Part shown: positions 8,051-16,878 of the stretch, piece by piece
Position numbering within the stretch: position 1 is the first letter of the stretch
Layout of the letters: each line of letters opens with the position of its first letter
Assembly: GCA_024684035.1 (NCBI GenBank)
Contig: JAIKXQ010000005.1
Span: 47,626-111,625 of the forward strand
From: Eubacterium sp.
GTDB lineage: Bacteria; Bacillota; Clostridia; Lachnospirales; Lachnospiraceae
Direction of reading: 5' to 3'
Length of the DNA stretch: 64,000 nucleotides
Notes under the pieces: generated by a model
The model's database searches: none
The model's input: only the letters and a program-made list of their open reading frames with translations
Told to the model about the DNA's origin: nothing
Position numbers and translations under genes: made by a program

Positions 8051-10201
8051 ATGTGGGAAGGTGAGCTTCTGCGTGCCATAGAACACAGAGAAGTGGAAGA
8101 GTATCCGGAATCCGTCAGAAGCGGAAGCAACAGACAGTTGTTCCATTCGATCGCCCCGGCGAGAGGGAATCTCTTTGCCTGGATGAACAGGGAACCCGGG
8201 GCGGCAGCCCTGGATCTCTTTGGGGACGACGCAGCTCTTGTTCCGGCGCTGGCGTACAGATTTGACAAACTTGCCGTTTTTACCGAAAATGAAGCCCAGG
8301 CAGAGGTCTGCAAAAAAGTACTGGAAGTTGAAAAACTCCGGAACGGCATTCGCCCGCAGAAGTACGGGAGAGATTCATCTCTTCAGTACGACAGGTGGGC
8401 GAGGGCAGAAGTGGCGCAGGATGTTGTGGGCTGGCTCTTCGGAAGAGGAGAACAGAAACATCTGGAGAAATTCAGGAAGAATTTCCGGTACAAGGCTGTC
8501 ATTGCCGTGAAAGAAGATCTGGGGAGAAATCAGATCTTCGATATCATAGAGGGAAGCCGTGATCTTCTGACAGCCGACGGATCCCTCTGGCTTCTTGCAG
8601 AAGCCGGCAGTTCAGAACTGATCCGGGAGGCGGCGGAAAGAGCCGGCTACGGACAGATTCTGGAGTATCGCTGTGATCCTGACTGGATGTTCGCGGATCA
8701 TATTGAACTGTATGAAAAGACAGAGCTCCTGAATGACTGGATCGAACTGGTGGACGCCGAAGGTTTACTGGATCAGCAAAGCGGACTTCTTCCGTCCGAC
8801 GATGACAGTCGCGAGACGCTTCGGGACAAAGAAAAGGAGCCGGCAGAAGGCGGCAGGCAGATCTGGACCACAAGAAATGGAGCAACCAACGCTGGGAAGC
8901 GCCCGGAGGGCTCCGAGAAAGTGCTCTATCAGATCAGCGCCGCGGAGCTGTCAGCTTATATGATTTTTGCCCGTTTTTCCAACCAGAGGCGGGAGAAATA
9001 CAGGATTATCACAACCGAGTGGATGAACAGCGGGGAAATCCGGCTCTATAAATTCGCGGCTGCAAGATCCGGCGCATCTCATATTGAGCACATGCGGCAG
9101 ATGTATGAGCTTTTGGACCGGCAATACGGAAAAGCACCGTCAGCCTTTTATGTGAACAGAATCACCCCCATGGAAAATGATACGGGGGTACAGCTGGAAT
9201 ATCTGGCGGGCTGCACGCTGGAGAGTATGATCCTCGATAAGCTCAAAAGCGGACGCGAGGAGGAGGCCAGAAAGCTGGTGGAAAAGCTTTTTCTGAAGAT
9301 CCGGGGGCCGGTTCTGAAGATTCATCCGTTTCGGGTGACGGACAAGTTTATCCGGTACTTCGGTCTGGAACCGGAACATTTCAGCGACTACACCCTCGGT
9401 GTGTCCGACATAGATATGATGCTGGACAATGTCATTGTTGAGGGGAGCAGATGGTCCTTCATTGATTATGAATGGAGTTTTGATTTTCCTATTCCTCTGA
9501 AATTCATTTATTTCCGGACCATGTTTTACTTTGCGCTGAAATATCCGGAGTATGGCTCCTGGGCAGAGAGCGTCATGCGGAAAGAAGCGGGGATTACCCG
9601 TGAAGATCAGGATCAGTTCACTCTCATGGAGGATTTCTTCCAGAGAAACTGGATTCTGGACAGGGATTCGCTGATGGAGATCCGGAAGCGTTTCCGGATC
9701 CGCGAACTGACAGGAACCTGCGGATTCATGCCCTGGGAGGACAAGGCCTACGAGGCAAAAGTCTATTGGGCAGAAAAAAATTCCGGTTATTCGGAGGCCT
9801 CTTCCGAGGTGCTCAGCAGGATCAGCAGAGAAGAAGGCAGTATCGTACATATATTTGTTCCGCAAGGGACGGTGAGCCTGCGGTTTGATCCGGCACAGAT
9901 TCCGGGATTGTTCACGATGGTCAGTATCACCGATGAGAAGGGAAAAGCCCTGGACTGGTCGGGAAGCGGATACTATGTCGACCGGAATCAGATGTTTTTC
10001 AGTACGGATGACCCGCAGATCGATATTCTGCTGAACAGGAATACCCACAGGATTCGGGTGCAGTATTTTTACGATGGCATATACCACCCGGAGAACATTG
10101 ACCTCGTGGGAACACCGGAGGCAGAGGGAGCCGTATTGCACAGGCATGCGCTTGTGCGGGAGAGACTCGGCGCCATTGTGGAGAAACTGAAGAAGCGATA
10201 A
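8051..10201 (+). CDS. Predicted methyltransferase-like / small-molecule-kinase-like protein of the glycan operon
   Basis: I do not recognise a named family for the whole 716-residue protein, but two parts can be read. Residues about 45-235 look like a degenerate Rossmann methyltransferase (LDLFGDDAALVPALA as motif I, LLTADGSLWLLAEAG as a late strand). Residues about 310-500 look like an aminoglycoside-phosphotransferase or ABC1-like kinase fold: RLYKFAA (possible ATP Lys), hinge LEYLAGCTLE, catalytic loop SDIDMMLDNVIV (Asp 455, Asn 460) and metal-binding IDYEW (Asp 472). The C-terminal about 110 residues are beta-rich. WbdD, which caps ABC-exported O-antigen chains, also combines methyltransferase and kinase. 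Location between the GT and Wzt genes makes a capping or modifying role plausible, but this is inference. Confidence 0.6.
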   Translation: MWEGELLRAIEHREVEEYPESVRSGSNRQLFHSIAPARGNLFAWMNREPGAAALDLFGDDAALVPALAYRFDKLAVFTENEAQAEVCKKVLEVEKLRNGIRPQKYGRDSSLQYDRWARAEVAQDVVGWLFGRGEQKHLEKFRKNFRYKAVIAVKEDLGRNQIFDIIEGSRDLLTADGSLWLLAEAGSSELIREAAERAGYGQILEYRCDPDWMFADHIELYEKTELLNDWIELVDAEGLLDQQSGLLPSDDDSRETLRDKEKEPAEGGRQIWTTRNGATNAGKRPEGSEKVLYQISAAELSAYMIFARFSNQRREKYRIITTEWMNSGEIRLYKFAAARSGASHIEHMRQMYELLDRQYGKAPSAFYVNRITPMENDTGVQLEYLAGCTLESMILDKLKSGREEEARKLVEKLFLKIRGPVLKIHPFRVTDKFIRYFGLEPEHFSDYTLGVSDIDMMLDNVIVEGSRWSFIDYEWSFDFPIPLKFIYFRTMFYFALKYPEYGSWAESVMRKEAGITREDQDQFTLMEDFFQRNWILDRDSLMEIRKRFRIRELTGTCGFMPWEDKAYEAKVYWAEKNSGYSEASSEVLSRISREEGSIVHIFVPQGTVSLRFDPAQIPGLFTMVSITDEKGKALDWSGSGYYVDRNQMFFSTDDPQIDILLNRNTHRIRVQYFYDGIYHPENIDLVGTPEAEGAVLHRHALVRERLGAIVEKLKKR

Positions 10202-10257
10202 AGAGCAGTTTCCCTGACGTAACAGAAGACATGTAGATTATGTAGTGGAGATTTCAT

Positions 10258-11598
10258 ATGGCAGAAGAATATGCAGTCCGTGTTCAGAACATATCCAAGG
10301 TATACAAGCTTTATAAGAGCAACAAAGACCGACTGGTCGAGGCACTTGGACTGACGAGGAAGAAGCGTTACCAGGAGCACTACGCACTGAACGACGTCTC
10401 ATTTGATATTCGAAAAGGTGAGACCGTTGGAATTATCGGCACGAACGGAGCCGGAAAGTCTACCATCCTGAAGATCATTACCGGAGTGTTGAATCCATCC
10501 GGAGGAAAGCTGGAGATCAACGGAAGAATTTCGGCCCTGCTGGAGCTGGGTGCGGGATTCAACGGAGAGTATTCCGGAGTTGAAAATATCTATCTGAACG
10601 GCACTATGATGGGATACACCCGGGAAGAAGTGGATGCGAAGATGGATCAGATCCTCGAGTTTGCTGACATCGGAGAATTCGTGCATCAGCCGGTGAAGAC
10701 CTATTCATCAGGTATGTTCGTCCGTCTGGCTTTTGCGGTGGCGATCAACATTGATCCTGAGATTCTTGTGGTGGACGAGGCACTCTCCGTAGGAGATGTA
10801 TTCTTTCAGGCAAAATGTTATAAGAAGTTTGAAGAGTTCAAGAAAGAGGGAAAGACCATTCTTCTGGTCAGCCACGACCTCGGTGCGATCGCCAAGTACT
10901 GCGACCGCGTGTTCCTTCTGAATCACGGAAAGAAGCTCTGCGAGGGTGAGCCAAAGGGCGTGATCGACACCTACAAGAAGATTCTCACAGGCTCGGCCGA
11001 CGATCAGAAAAAAATCCTCGAGGAGAACGGACAGTTTGACGAGGCGGGACTCATCGGAGAGGAGAACGCCAGGATTGCAGGCGGCTCTGTGGCGGATGTC
11101 ACGGGAGACGGCGAAGAACTCTGGAAGACGCATTTTGAGATCAATCCGAATCTGAACGAGTACGGAAGCAGAAGGGCGGAGATCATCGATTTCGCCATTG
11201 TCGACGACCAGGGGACACTGACAAGCACGATCATCAAGGGCAGCCGCTTTACCATCAAGTCAAAGGTGCGCTTTAATGACGATGTGAAGGAACCGATTTT
11301 TACGTTCACCTTCAAGACCGTACGTGGACAGGATGTAACAGGAACCAACACCATGTATGAGGACAAGATGATACCTCTTGCGAAAAAGGGGGATATCTAT
11401 GTGGCAAGCTTCACACAGAACATGGATCTGCAGGGAGGGGAATATCTGCTCTCCATGAGCTGTACAGGATTTGAGAAGGGAGATCTCACAGCGTTCCACC
11501 GCTGTTACGATCTGATCAGTGTAAATGTGGTGTCACAGAAGAATACGGTGGGCTTTTATGATATGAACTCGGAGACAACCGTCGAGAAAATCAACTGA
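10258..11598 (+). CDS. Polysaccharide ABC-exporter ATPase (Wzt-like) with C-terminal cargo domain
   Basis: The N-terminal 240 residues are a complete ABC ATPase: Walker A GTNGAGKST (about 61-69), signature YSSGMFVRLAFA, Walker B ILVVDEALSVGD, and H-loop LVSHD. After a linker, residues about 285-446 form a beta-sandwich like the Wzt C-terminal domain (EIIDFAIVDDQG, GQDVTGTNT, GGEYLLSMS), which in E. coli O8/O9a recognises the terminal modification of the glycan. It energises export of an undecaprenyl-linked polysaccharide with the permease at 3818. The presence of the C-terminal domain, not just the ATPase of the TagH or teichoic type, points to substrate-end recognition. Confidence 0.9.
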   Translation: MAEEYAVRVQNISKVYKLYKSNKDRLVEALGLTRKKRYQEHYALNDVSFDIRKGETVGIIGTNGAGKSTILKIITGVLNPSGGKLEINGRISALLELGAGFNGEYSGVENIYLNGTMMGYTREEVDAKMDQILEFADIGEFVHQPVKTYSSGMFVRLAFAVAINIDPEILVVDEALSVGDVFFQAKCYKKFEEFKKEGKTILLVSHDLGAIAKYCDRVFLLNHGKKLCEGEPKGVIDTYKKILTGSADDQKKILEENGQFDEAGLIGEENARIAGGSVADVTGDGEELWKTHFEINPNLNEYGSRRAEIIDFAIVDDQGTLTSTIIKGSRFTIKSKVRFNDDVKEPIFTFTFKTVRGQDVTGTNTMYEDKMIPLAKKGDIYVASFTQNMDLQGGEYLLSMSCTGFEKGDLTAFHRCYDLISVNVVSQKNTVGFYDMNSETTVEKIN

Positions 11599-11640
11599 GA
11601 CTATTGACGCAGGATAACCGGACGGAAGGGAGTATAAGAA

Positions 11641-14241
11641 ATGAAGGACTTATTCTATCATATTGATTCTGTTGAGGTATATGGCGATACGGAGCCGCTG
11701 TTTTTTATCGGGGGCTGGTGCGCGTCACCCAAAGATCTTCCGGTGGAACTCAAGGTTCTGGCAGACGGAAAAGAAGTGGAATACCAGATCAACCGGCATG
11801 AGAGACAGGACGTGGTGGGCTTTTCCAGAGCCCTGCAGGGGACGAATCTGGAATGTGGATTTGAACTTTTGATCTATGACCTGGAAACCCTCAGAGAGGC
11901 TGACTCTGTCAAGGTGACCGCTTTCTACGGGCAGGATCAGAAGGTGATCTACGCCAGAAGCGGTGCACAGATCAGAGAAATGATTGATCAGAACAAAATC
12001 CATGCAACCATCGATGACTGGACCACCGGGGAGAACGGAACCAGGATTCATGGCTGGTTCATCAGTATGGACGAGCTGGATCATGTGGAGGTTTTGAACG
12101 GAAAGGATACGTCCCTTCCCTTTGAGATCACATGGAGACGGAGATATGATCTGGAGAAGATCTATCACATCTCCCACGAATCCACTCCCGGGTTTGAAGT
12201 GGTAGTCTGGAAGGAAGATCTGGAAGAAGATCCGTCCCTGAAACTTGTATTTGTCACATCCGGAGGCAGAATCGTAATCCCGGTACAGACAGACTCGAAA
12301 TCAAAGACACCGAAGTTCAGTTATATCAGACAGAGAATTTTTAACCCTACCTACTGGAAGCGGGGCTGGAAATTCCTTCGGAAGAACGGACTTCGTGCCA
12401 CCCTGTATCATATGTCGGAGGCTGCAAACGGCGGCCGGGATGAGTATCATGGCTGGTTCCTGGAGCATCGGATTACAGAGGAAGAGTTGGTGGAGCAGCG
12501 GGAGATGCAGAAGAGCTTCGCGGAGCGCCCGGTTATCTCCATCTGTGTGCCGCTCTATAACACGGAACTCCGTTACCTCGCCGCGCTCATTGACTCTGTG
12601 ATCGGACAGTCCTATACAGACTGGGAACTCTGCCTGGCCGACGGAAGTACCAATGAGAGTGTCAACGAATATATTCATGAGAATTACGCGGAATATCTCC
12701 GTGAGGCCAGAGAGGGTGAAGAAGGAAAAATCTTCTACACCAGACTGGAAGAGAATTACGGCATCGCCGGTAATACCAATTATGCGCTGGAGATGGGAAC
12801 CGGAGACTTTATCATGCTCTCGGATCACGATGACTACCTCGAGAAGGATGCTCTCTTCGAGATTGTAAAAGCAATCAACGAGAATCCGCAGACAGATATT
12901 CTCTACACGGATGAGGATCTGACCGATGATACCGGCGTCCGCTTTGAGTCGCCGCGTCTGAAGCCCGATTTCAATATGGACATGCTCTGCAGTATCAACT
13001 ACATCTGCCACATTTTTGTGGCCAGAGCGTCCATTATGAAAAAGGTGGGTGGTTTCCGTAAAGAATTTGACGGAGCACAGGACTGGGATATGATTCTTCG
13101 CTGCTGCGAGCTCACGGATCACATCGTACATATTCCGAAAGTCCTCTATCACTGGAGAGCCTACGAAGCCTCCACAGCAGGAAATCCGGACAGCAAAAAA
13201 TATGCCATCGACGCAGGAAAAAATGCAGTTGCCGCCCACTTTGAGAGATGCGGCTATGAGGCGGATGTACGCTACACCAACGTATTCATCCTCTTCCAGC
13301 CCCAGATCAAGGTAAAGGGAACCCCGAAAGTATCGGTCATCATTCCCAGCTATGAGCACCCAGATCTTTTAAAAACCTGCATCGATTCCATTCTGAAGAA
13401 GACAACCTATCCGAACTATGAGATCGTGGTAGTTGAGAACAATTCGAAAGAACAGAAGACCTTTGATTACTACGAGCAGGTACAGAAGGAACACAGCAAT
13501 GTGCGCGTGGTCACGTATCCGGGGAACGGACCCTTCAACTATTCGGCAGTCAACAACTTCGGCGCCTCCAGGGCAGACGGCGAGTACCTGATCCTGCTCA
13601 ATAATGATACGAAGCTTATTTCCGGCGACTGGATGGAGAATATGCTTGGCTACTGCCAGAGGGACAATACCGGAATCGTGGGAGCAAAGCTCTACTTCGA
13701 AGATGACACGGTTCAGCACTGCGGTGTTGTGGTAGGTGTCGGCGGTTTTGCCGGACACATCCTGACGGAGAGCATGCGTGGTGATGCCGGTTACTTCGGA
13801 CGTCTGCTGGCAGTTCACGACGTAAGCGCCGTGACCGCAGCTTGTCTGATGATCAAGAGATCCACCTTCGACGCAGTGGGAGGCCTGGACGAAGGCTTCC
13901 GCGTCGCACTCAATGATGTGGATCTCTGCATGAAAGTGCGTGATCTCGGCCAGCTTGTGGTTATGAATCCGGGCGTGGAGCTCTATCACTTTGAGTCCAA
14001 GAGCCGCGGTTACGAGGCAGATGCCGGAAAACACGAGCGATTCAAATCCGAAATCCGCAGATTCCGCAAAAAGTGGGAGAAAGAGCTGGAGGCCGGCGAT
14101 CCGTACTACAACCCTCATCTTACTCTGATGTACGGAGACTGCAGACTTCGCCGCCCGGGAGAGCACTTCGATATCATCGATGAAATCCTCCGGGAAGATC
14201 AGGAGAAGTCAGCTTCTACTTCCAGTGAAGTGCGTGAATGA
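11641..14241 (+). CDS. Two-domain GT2 glycosyltransferase with N-terminal beta-modules
   Basis: This 866-residue protein begins with two tandem beta-rich modules (about 8-115 and 120-225), the first with GWCASPKDL...NRHERQDVVGF...GFE, matching the C-terminal modules of the 5561-8050 enzyme. Two GT2 domains follow. The first (about 295-540) has ISICVPLYNTE, LADGS, LSDHDDYLE and the acceptor motif AQDWDMILR. The second (about 560-800) has VSVIIPSYEH, VENNS, LLNNDTKL and ALNDVDLCMKV. Both have intact Asp motifs, so both may transfer sugar. It is the last gene of the exporter operon, with SD GGGAG. It probably builds the repeating unit at the membrane; sugars are unknown. Confidence 0.87.
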   Translation: MKDLFYHIDSVEVYGDTEPLFFIGGWCASPKDLPVELKVLADGKEVEYQINRHERQDVVGFSRALQGTNLECGFELLIYDLETLREADSVKVTAFYGQDQKVIYARSGAQIREMIDQNKIHATIDDWTTGENGTRIHGWFISMDELDHVEVLNGKDTSLPFEITWRRRYDLEKIYHISHESTPGFEVVVWKEDLEEDPSLKLVFVTSGGRIVIPVQTDSKSKTPKFSYIRQRIFNPTYWKRGWKFLRKNGLRATLYHMSEAANGGRDEYHGWFLEHRITEEELVEQREMQKSFAERPVISICVPLYNTELRYLAALIDSVIGQSYTDWELCLADGSTNESVNEYIHENYAEYLREAREGEEGKIFYTRLEENYGIAGNTNYALEMGTGDFIMLSDHDDYLEKDALFEIVKAINENPQTDILYTDEDLTDDTGVRFESPRLKPDFNMDMLCSINYICHIFVARASIMKKVGGFRKEFDGAQDWDMILRCCELTDHIVHIPKVLYHWRAYEASTAGNPDSKKYAIDAGKNAVAAHFERCGYEADVRYTNVFILFQPQIKVKGTPKVSVIIPSYEHPDLLKTCIDSILKKTTYPNYEIVVVENNSKEQKTFDYYEQVQKEHSNVRVVTYPGNGPFNYSAVNNFGASRADGEYLILLNNDTKLISGDWMENMLGYCQRDNTGIVGAKLYFEDDTVQHCGVVVGVGGFAGHILTESMRGDAGYFGRLLAVHDVSAVTAACLMIKRSTFDAVGGLDEGFRVALNDVDLCMKVRDLGQLVVMNPGVELYHFESKSRGYEADAGKHERFKSEIRRFRKKWEKELEAGDPYYNPHLTLMYGDCRLRRPGEHFDIIDEILREDQEKSASTSSEVRE

Positions 14242-14709
14242 GGTTTTCTAAGGGCAATTAGGAAGTTGTATTTGTTCTGATGGTTGCAAGTGATCCGAAG
14301 CCCTGTATCAGAGTGTCTGTCGCAAAGTTCTTCGTGTTTTGCCATGAAAAGTATGAACCGCGTTCGGGACAGAGTCATACAGCGCGAATATTAGGAAGCG
14401 AACGAAGCACCAGCAATAGGCGGCGGAGCGCTGAGGAGGTAGCGACGTGTGAGCGTGTATGCTCTGGCACCGACGCGAAGGATTATGTTTGCAAAATTTG
14501 TATCACGAACACATAATTATTCGTAAATATGTATATATATGCAAGATGCGCACTTGCCATGGACGAAAAGTCGCTTGAATCTCGTAGAAAATTTCTTCGG
14601 GGGACCGATCGCAGAATCAGAAATAACGCAACAGTCGCGAAAATATATTCCACGATTTCGAGACAAAAAGAATATTGATAGGTAACATGAACATATTATA
14701 AATGTTACC
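14242..14709. other. Intergenic stretch with no gene, holding repeat A copy 1
   Basis: No convincing gene is present. The first part is GC-richer and contains the family A repeat at 14406-14466; the second part is AT-rich. An open frame of 78 codons across the repeat has no ribosome-binding site and odd composition, so it is not called. Confidence 0.5.
14406..14466 (+). repeat. Dispersed intergenic repeat, family A, copy 1
   Basis: The core AATAGGCGGCG, AGCGCTGAGGA and AGCGACGTGTGAGCG stretches recur at 59470-59531 in the same orientation and at 40059-40122 inverted. It lies between genes, is GC-rich compared with its flanks, and has no flanking transposase. Confidence 0.8.
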
Positions 14710-14742
14710 AAAAGGACATCTCAGCGGAGATGTCCTTTTTTC
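14710..14742 (+). terminator. Intrinsic terminator
   Basis: AAAGGACATCTC / GAGATGTCCTTT stem with loop AGCG and a run of six Ts. It is 470 nt after the last glycan gene and just before the L,D-transpeptidase promoter region, so it may end a long trailer or an unannotated RNA. Confidence 0.85.
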
Positions 14743-14787
14743 TTGATCAATTTGTTAGAAAACGGTTGAAATTATTTGACATGTAAG

Positions 14788-14816
14788 TTGTGGAGTGACC
14801 GCAAGTGTGCTATATT
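14788..14816 (+). promoter_or_regulatory. Possible promoter for the L,D-transpeptidase gene
   Basis: TTGTGG (14788-14793), 17-nt spacer, TATATT (14811-14816). The -10 is good, the -35 keeps only TTG. A perfect TTGACA at 14776 is too far from any -10. Confidence 0.45.
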
Positions 14817-14873
14817 TGTCTCATGTATTAATATTCGTTCAATTTATTTCGGTTGAACGGGAAGGGAGAGAAA

Positions 14874-16721
14874 ATGAGAATAGAGAAACTTAAGGTTTTC
14901 ACTGTCGGCAGGGAGCTTCGACTATGTCTGATCGCTCTGGTGACGGTATGTGTGGTTCTGTTCTTTGGCCTGGTCAATGTTTTTGCGTCGGATGATCCGG
15001 GGATGCTGGCAGATCCGCCGACAGCTGAGGCGACGGTGGCTTCTTCCGGTGAGACTGACGGTCAGGAATTGCAGGGAGAAGACGAAGAACAGGCAGATCT
15101 GTCTCAGACTCCTGATTTGCAGGAAACACCTGCCGCACAGCCTTCTGAAGCGATCCTGCCGGAGGAGACAGCGGGCGTACAGACACCTTCCGGGGAAATC
15201 TCAGAGGGCGGAACCGCTTCCGGTGACGACGTCGTTGCCGCGGACCCCGGGGATGGAAAGAATGAAGAAACGGCAGGGGATGCAGAGAATCCGGACGTGA
15301 ACGGTGAAGGCAACGAGGAGGCCGGTGAGGAAGTTGCGAAGACGGTGACAAAAGTCATTCTGTATCGTATGTTTCATCCGGTGACCTGTGAGCACTTCTA
15401 TACCAGCAGCGTCGTTGAAAGAAACGCCCTGGGTATGGCAGGTTGGAAGTATGAAGGTATCGGCTGGACGTCTCCGTCGATTTCCGATACACCGGTTTAC
15501 AGACTGTTCAGCACGGTTCTTTGCGATCATCACTATACTACCAGCTCCTATGAGCGGGATGAGCTTGTAAAGAACGGTTGGAGGGATGAGGGCATTGGCT
15601 GGTATTCCGATGACGCAATGTCCACTCCGATTTACCGGCAGTTCAACTCGAAACTCTATCAGGGTTCCCACAACTTCACCAACTCACAGAATGAGGCAAA
15701 GACCCTGGTGACAAGAGGCTGGAGGGATGAGGGTATTGCCTGGTATGGAATGCTGGATCCGGATCCCGAGATTCTCTATCCTATGACAATCGCGGACGGC
15801 GTGGATTACTCGAAGGTTTATAACTACGAGTATTACAAGACCCATTATACGGATGTTACGTCCCGTCTCGGCGACAGCGACGGCGCTCTTTTGAATCACT
15901 TTGTGACTCAGGGAATGAGAGAACTTCGAACAGGAAACGGCGTATTCTATGTAAAGTCATACATCTATGAGTACAAAGATCTTCGCAAACTGTACAAGGA
16001 TAACTACAAGAAGTATTACGCTCACTACTGTACGAACGGTTACAAAGAGAATCGTCACGTGTCCGGCTGCACTTCTCTGAAGAATCCGGATTACAAGTAT
16101 GCGGGCGTGGATTTTTCTCCGATTTTTGATTACAACTACTATGTGAGCCACTATGCCTCCATAGTAAAGTCTGTGGGCTTTACGGACTACACCCTTGTGG
16201 AGTATTTCGCAAAGAACGGACTGAAAAAGAATCAGAAGGCAAAAAATTCTTACAGTACTGCGACCTACAACAAGATCAAAGAGCATTTTTATCCGTCTCA
16301 TGATGATATGTATTATGTGGCGCAGCAGTTCTCCAGTGCTACAAACTGGCTGATTCTCTGCAACAGAGGTCAGAGGATTGTACAGGTGTACACCGGTTCC
16401 CAGGGAAACTGGACTGAGAACAGGAAGATTGTCTGTGACGTGGGAGCTCCCGCGACGCCGACGATCACCGGCCAGTACGCTCTGGGAGCAAAAATGCTTT
16501 ACTTCCTGACCGGCGAGTGCAGGTGCTGGTATGCATCTCAGATCTACGGTGACTATCTCTTCCATTCTGTGATCTATGACGGACAGAGCAGTCCTGTGCG
16601 GGTAGTGGACGGCACGCTTGGAGCAGCAGTATCCCACGGTTGTGTCCGCATGGATATCAAAGACGCGAAGTACATTTACGACAATGTACCTTCCAGAACA
16701 AAGATTTATATCTACAATTAA
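14874..16721 (+). CDS. L,D-transpeptidase with DUF5648-like repeats
   Basis: The start at 14874 follows GGGAGAG by five bases; an in-frame TTG at 14853 is less likely. The 615-residue protein has a signal anchor (about 12-38), an acidic Pro/Glu-rich linker to about 155, and three DUF5648-like repeats (about 163-292; LYRMFHPVTCEHFYTSS and kin). Two tandem modules with VDYSKVYNYEYY and VDFSPIFDYNYY follow, then a YkuD domain from about 489 that ends in HGCVR (His 588, Cys 590, the catalytic pair). L,D-transpeptidases make 3-3 peptidoglycan crosslinks or attach proteins outside the membrane. The repeats may hold it on wall polysaccharide. It is monocistronic, with its own terminator. Confidence 0.9.
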   Translation: MRIEKLKVFTVGRELRLCLIALVTVCVVLFFGLVNVFASDDPGMLADPPTAEATVASSGETDGQELQGEDEEQADLSQTPDLQETPAAQPSEAILPEETAGVQTPSGEISEGGTASGDDVVAADPGDGKNEETAGDAENPDVNGEGNEEAGEEVAKTVTKVILYRMFHPVTCEHFYTSSVVERNALGMAGWKYEGIGWTSPSISDTPVYRLFSTVLCDHHYTTSSYERDELVKNGWRDEGIGWYSDDAMSTPIYRQFNSKLYQGSHNFTNSQNEAKTLVTRGWRDEGIAWYGMLDPDPEILYPMTIADGVDYSKVYNYEYYKTHYTDVTSRLGDSDGALLNHFVTQGMRELRTGNGVFYVKSYIYEYKDLRKLYKDNYKKYYAHYCTNGYKENRHVSGCTSLKNPDYKYAGVDFSPIFDYNYYVSHYASIVKSVGFTDYTLVEYFAKNGLKKNQKAKNSYSTATYNKIKEHFYPSHDDMYYVAQQFSSATNWLILCNRGQRIVQVYTGSQGNWTENRKIVCDVGAPATPTITGQYALGAKMLYFLTGECRCWYASQIYGDYLFHSVIYDGQSSPVRVVDGTLGAAVSHGCVRMDIKDAKYIYDNVPSRTKIYIYN

Positions 16722-16762
16722 GTGAAGTCGGAAATGCTGATGTGTCAGCGTTTCCTGAAAAG

Positions 16763-16808
16763 ACAGACCGGTTCTATCATATTTCGACAGGCCGGTCTGT
16801 TTTTTTTA
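16763..16808 (+). terminator. Intrinsic terminator after the L,D-transpeptidase
   Basis: ACAGACCGG / CCGGTCTGT (16763-16771 with 16792-16800), 20-nt loop, then seven or more Ts. Confidence 0.85.
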
Positions 16809-16878
16809 TGGTATAATCTTGAATCAGTTAGTGATGAAAGACCCGGGAGTTACAGAAAAAAATGAGGGAGCGCAAGGT

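Noticed and set aside
14280..14516. 78-codon frame in the gap after the glycan operon
   Set aside because: No SD, runs through repeat A, composition unlike a protein.
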